Shown here: positions 19,913 through 20,860 of the stretch, in pieces | Numbering within the stretch: the stretch's first letter is position 1 | Layout: every line of letters begins with the position of its first letter | From: a bacterium | Lineage (GTDB): Bacteria > Patescibacteriota > Minisyncoccia > Minisyncoccales > JANBVM01 | Length of the DNA stretch: 20,860 nucleotides | NCBI GenBank assembly: GCA_030591065.1 | Contig: JAUVBU010000003.1 | Location: forward strand, 1 to 20,860 | Direction: 5' to 3' | Notes under the pieces: model-generated | The model's database searches: none | Told to the model about the DNA's origin: nothing | Seen by the model: only the letters and a program-made list of their open reading frames with translations | Translations under genes and position numbers: made by a program

Positions 19913-20860
19913 TTATTCGGTAATAACACGAAGTATTTCCTCAATAGAAGTTATTCCTTGGGCTGCTTTTATAAAACCGTCCTCTATCATCGTTCTCATC
20001 TCTTCTTTTTGAGCTTGTTTTTGTAATTCTCCTCCTATAGCTTTTTTTACAATTATTTCCTTAATTGTCTCAGTAATAGGTAATACTTCAAAAATTCCTA
20101 TTCGTCCTTGATAACCATCAGTACATTTTTCTGTAGCTTTGGGCCTATAGAAAGGAATAGTTTCCCATTTGGCCTTTGGTTTTACAACCTTTTCTTCTTT
20201 TAGCATTTTTAAAATTTTGACTAAGTCGCAATAATTACTTATCTCTTTTATTTCATCTTGGTTAAGGGTATACTTCTCTTTTTCGGGGCAAAGTTTTCGA
20301 ACAAGCCTTTGGGCTAAAATACATTTTAGAGTAGATGCAAGCAAAAAAGCTTCGCATCCCATATCGAGAAGCCTAGGTAAGGCTCCGGCGGCGTCATTGG
20401 TGTGTAGTGTAGAGAGAACTAGGTGGCCAGTTAAGGCTGCATTAATAGACAGGTCAGCTGTTTCGCTGTCTCTAATTTCTCCCACCATAATAATGTTAGG
20501 GTCTTGTCTTAGTAGGGACCTCAAACCAGAAGCAAAAGTAAGTCCAATTTTAGGATTTACCTGAGTTTGATTAATTCTTTGCATCCGATATTCTACAGGG
20601 TCTTCGATGGTAGAAATGTTAATTCCAGGATTATTTAATATTTCTATCATCGAATATAGTGTAGTAGTTTTTCCTGACCCAGTAGGCCCAGTAACCAAAA
20701 TCATTCCCACGGAACTTCTTAGTTCTTTCTGAACGTTTTCTAAGCTTTTTCCTCTTAACCCTAGTTGTTCTAAACTTAAAGCTCGGCTAGTTTCGGGGAG
20801 AAGACGCATCACGATTTTTTCTCCGTCGAAAATTGGTAAAACTGAAACTCGGATGGAAAA
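19913..20860 (-). CDS. pilB: Type IV pilus assembly ATPase PilB/GspE (5' end cut by window edge)
   Basis: The frame is open to the right edge (315 codons seen); residues F-S-I-R-V-S-V-L-P-I-F-D-G-E-K-I precede the first possible internal start, so the true N-terminal part is missing. Present: Walker A G-P-T-G-S-G-K-T-T, Asp box S-T-I-E-D-P-V-E, Walker B M-V-G-E-I-R-D-S-E-T, and His box L-S-T-L-H-T-N-D, all in the order of secretion/pilus ATPases. This hexameric enzyme powers pilus extension. The C-terminal zinc region is degenerate: C-P-E-K in place of C-x-x-C and E-K-C in place of the second pair, with an extra charged stretch between them. It leads pilC by 37 bases. Confidence 0.96.
   Translation of the reverse strand, partial: FSIRVSVLPIFDGEKIVMRLLPETSRALSLEQLGLRGKSLENVQKELRSSVGMILVTGPTGSGKTTTLYSMIEILNNPGINISTIEDPVEYRMQRINQTQVNPKIGLTFASGLRSLLRQDPNIIMVGEIRDSETADLSINAALTGHLVLSTLHTNDAAGALPRLLDMGCEAFLLASTLKCILAQRLVRKLCPEKEKYTLNQDEIKEISNYCDLVKILKMLKEEKVVKPKAKWETIPFYRPKATEKCTDGYQGRIGIFEVLPITETIKEIIVKKAIGGELQKQAQKEEMRTMIEDGFIKAAQGITSIEEILRVITE

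Noticed and set aside
1..20860. UGA-as-glycine genetic code (Gracilibacteria/Absconditabacteria)
   Set aside because: All complete genes keep family-typical length with no internal TGA needed, and one gene ends at TGA, so the standard bacterial code fits.
1..20860. CRISPR array, insertion sequence, integrase or attachment site
   Set aside because: No spaced direct repeats, transposase motifs or flanking inverted repeats were seen; the tRNA has no adjacent integrase or partial duplicate.

Overview
The window is A+T-rich and reads almost entirely as one compact bacterial chromosome segment. All protein genes except one lie on the minus strand. Gene content points to a Candidate Phyla Radiation (Patescibacteria) bacterium, most likely a Parcubacteria-type lineage. 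The main signs are a type IV secretion pilin (T4SS_pilin-type) protein with extracellular FN3-like repeats next to a VirB6-like membrane protein, a LysM-M23 peptidase, a membrane-anchored GH3-like protein, and a full CPR-style type IV pilus cluster. This placement is an inference from gene families; no rRNA is present to confirm it. Family-length ORFs are intact with TGA read as stop, so the standard bacterial code fits, not the UGA=Gly code of Gracilibacteria.

Layout from left to right. (1) 1-4104, minus: rsmA, then a secreted protein with four FN3-like modules and a C-terminal pilin segment, then a VirB6/TrbL-like polytopic protein cut by the left edge. (2) 4140-4191: a compact divergent promoter region with overlapping -35 boxes. 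(3) 4208-5251, plus: a LysM-LysM-M23 cell-wall peptidase, ending at a bidirectional terminator (5301-5325). (4) 5342-10998, minus: tRNA-Arg(UCU), rpsO, a NYN-domain RNase, pnp, a membrane GH3-like protein and a DksA/TraR-type zinc-finger protein, apparently one transcription unit for RNA turnover, translation and envelope functions. (5) 11103-11137: a strong terminator closing the next unit. (6) 11141-20860, minus: the pilus cluster in the order pilB (cut by the right edge), pilC, three minor-pilin-like genes (PilV-, PilW/J- and PilX-like), pilM, pilN, pilO and a small one-TM protein.

The pilus cluster supplies the assembly ATPase (PilB), the inner-membrane platform (PilC), the cytoplasmic/periplasmic alignment proteins (PilM, PilN, PilO) and three large pilin-like proteins that could form an initiation or tip complex. 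The major pilin, prepilin peptidase and retraction ATPase are not in the window. The left-hand module looks like the beginning of a VirB-type secretion or conjugation-like apparatus. The window therefore carries two surface-machine loci separated by housekeeping genes. No mobile element, CRISPR array, integrase or other sign of recent transfer was seen, and no gene-free stretch exceeds 300 bases.

The least ordinary features are the 788-residue PilV-like protein with a displaced, non-canonical prepilin site and adhesin-like modules; the FN3/T4SS-pilin fusion; the GH3-like protein lacking the usual acid/base histidine; the NYN nuclease inserted between rpsO and pnp; and a near-perfect 13-bp dyad upstream of rpsO.
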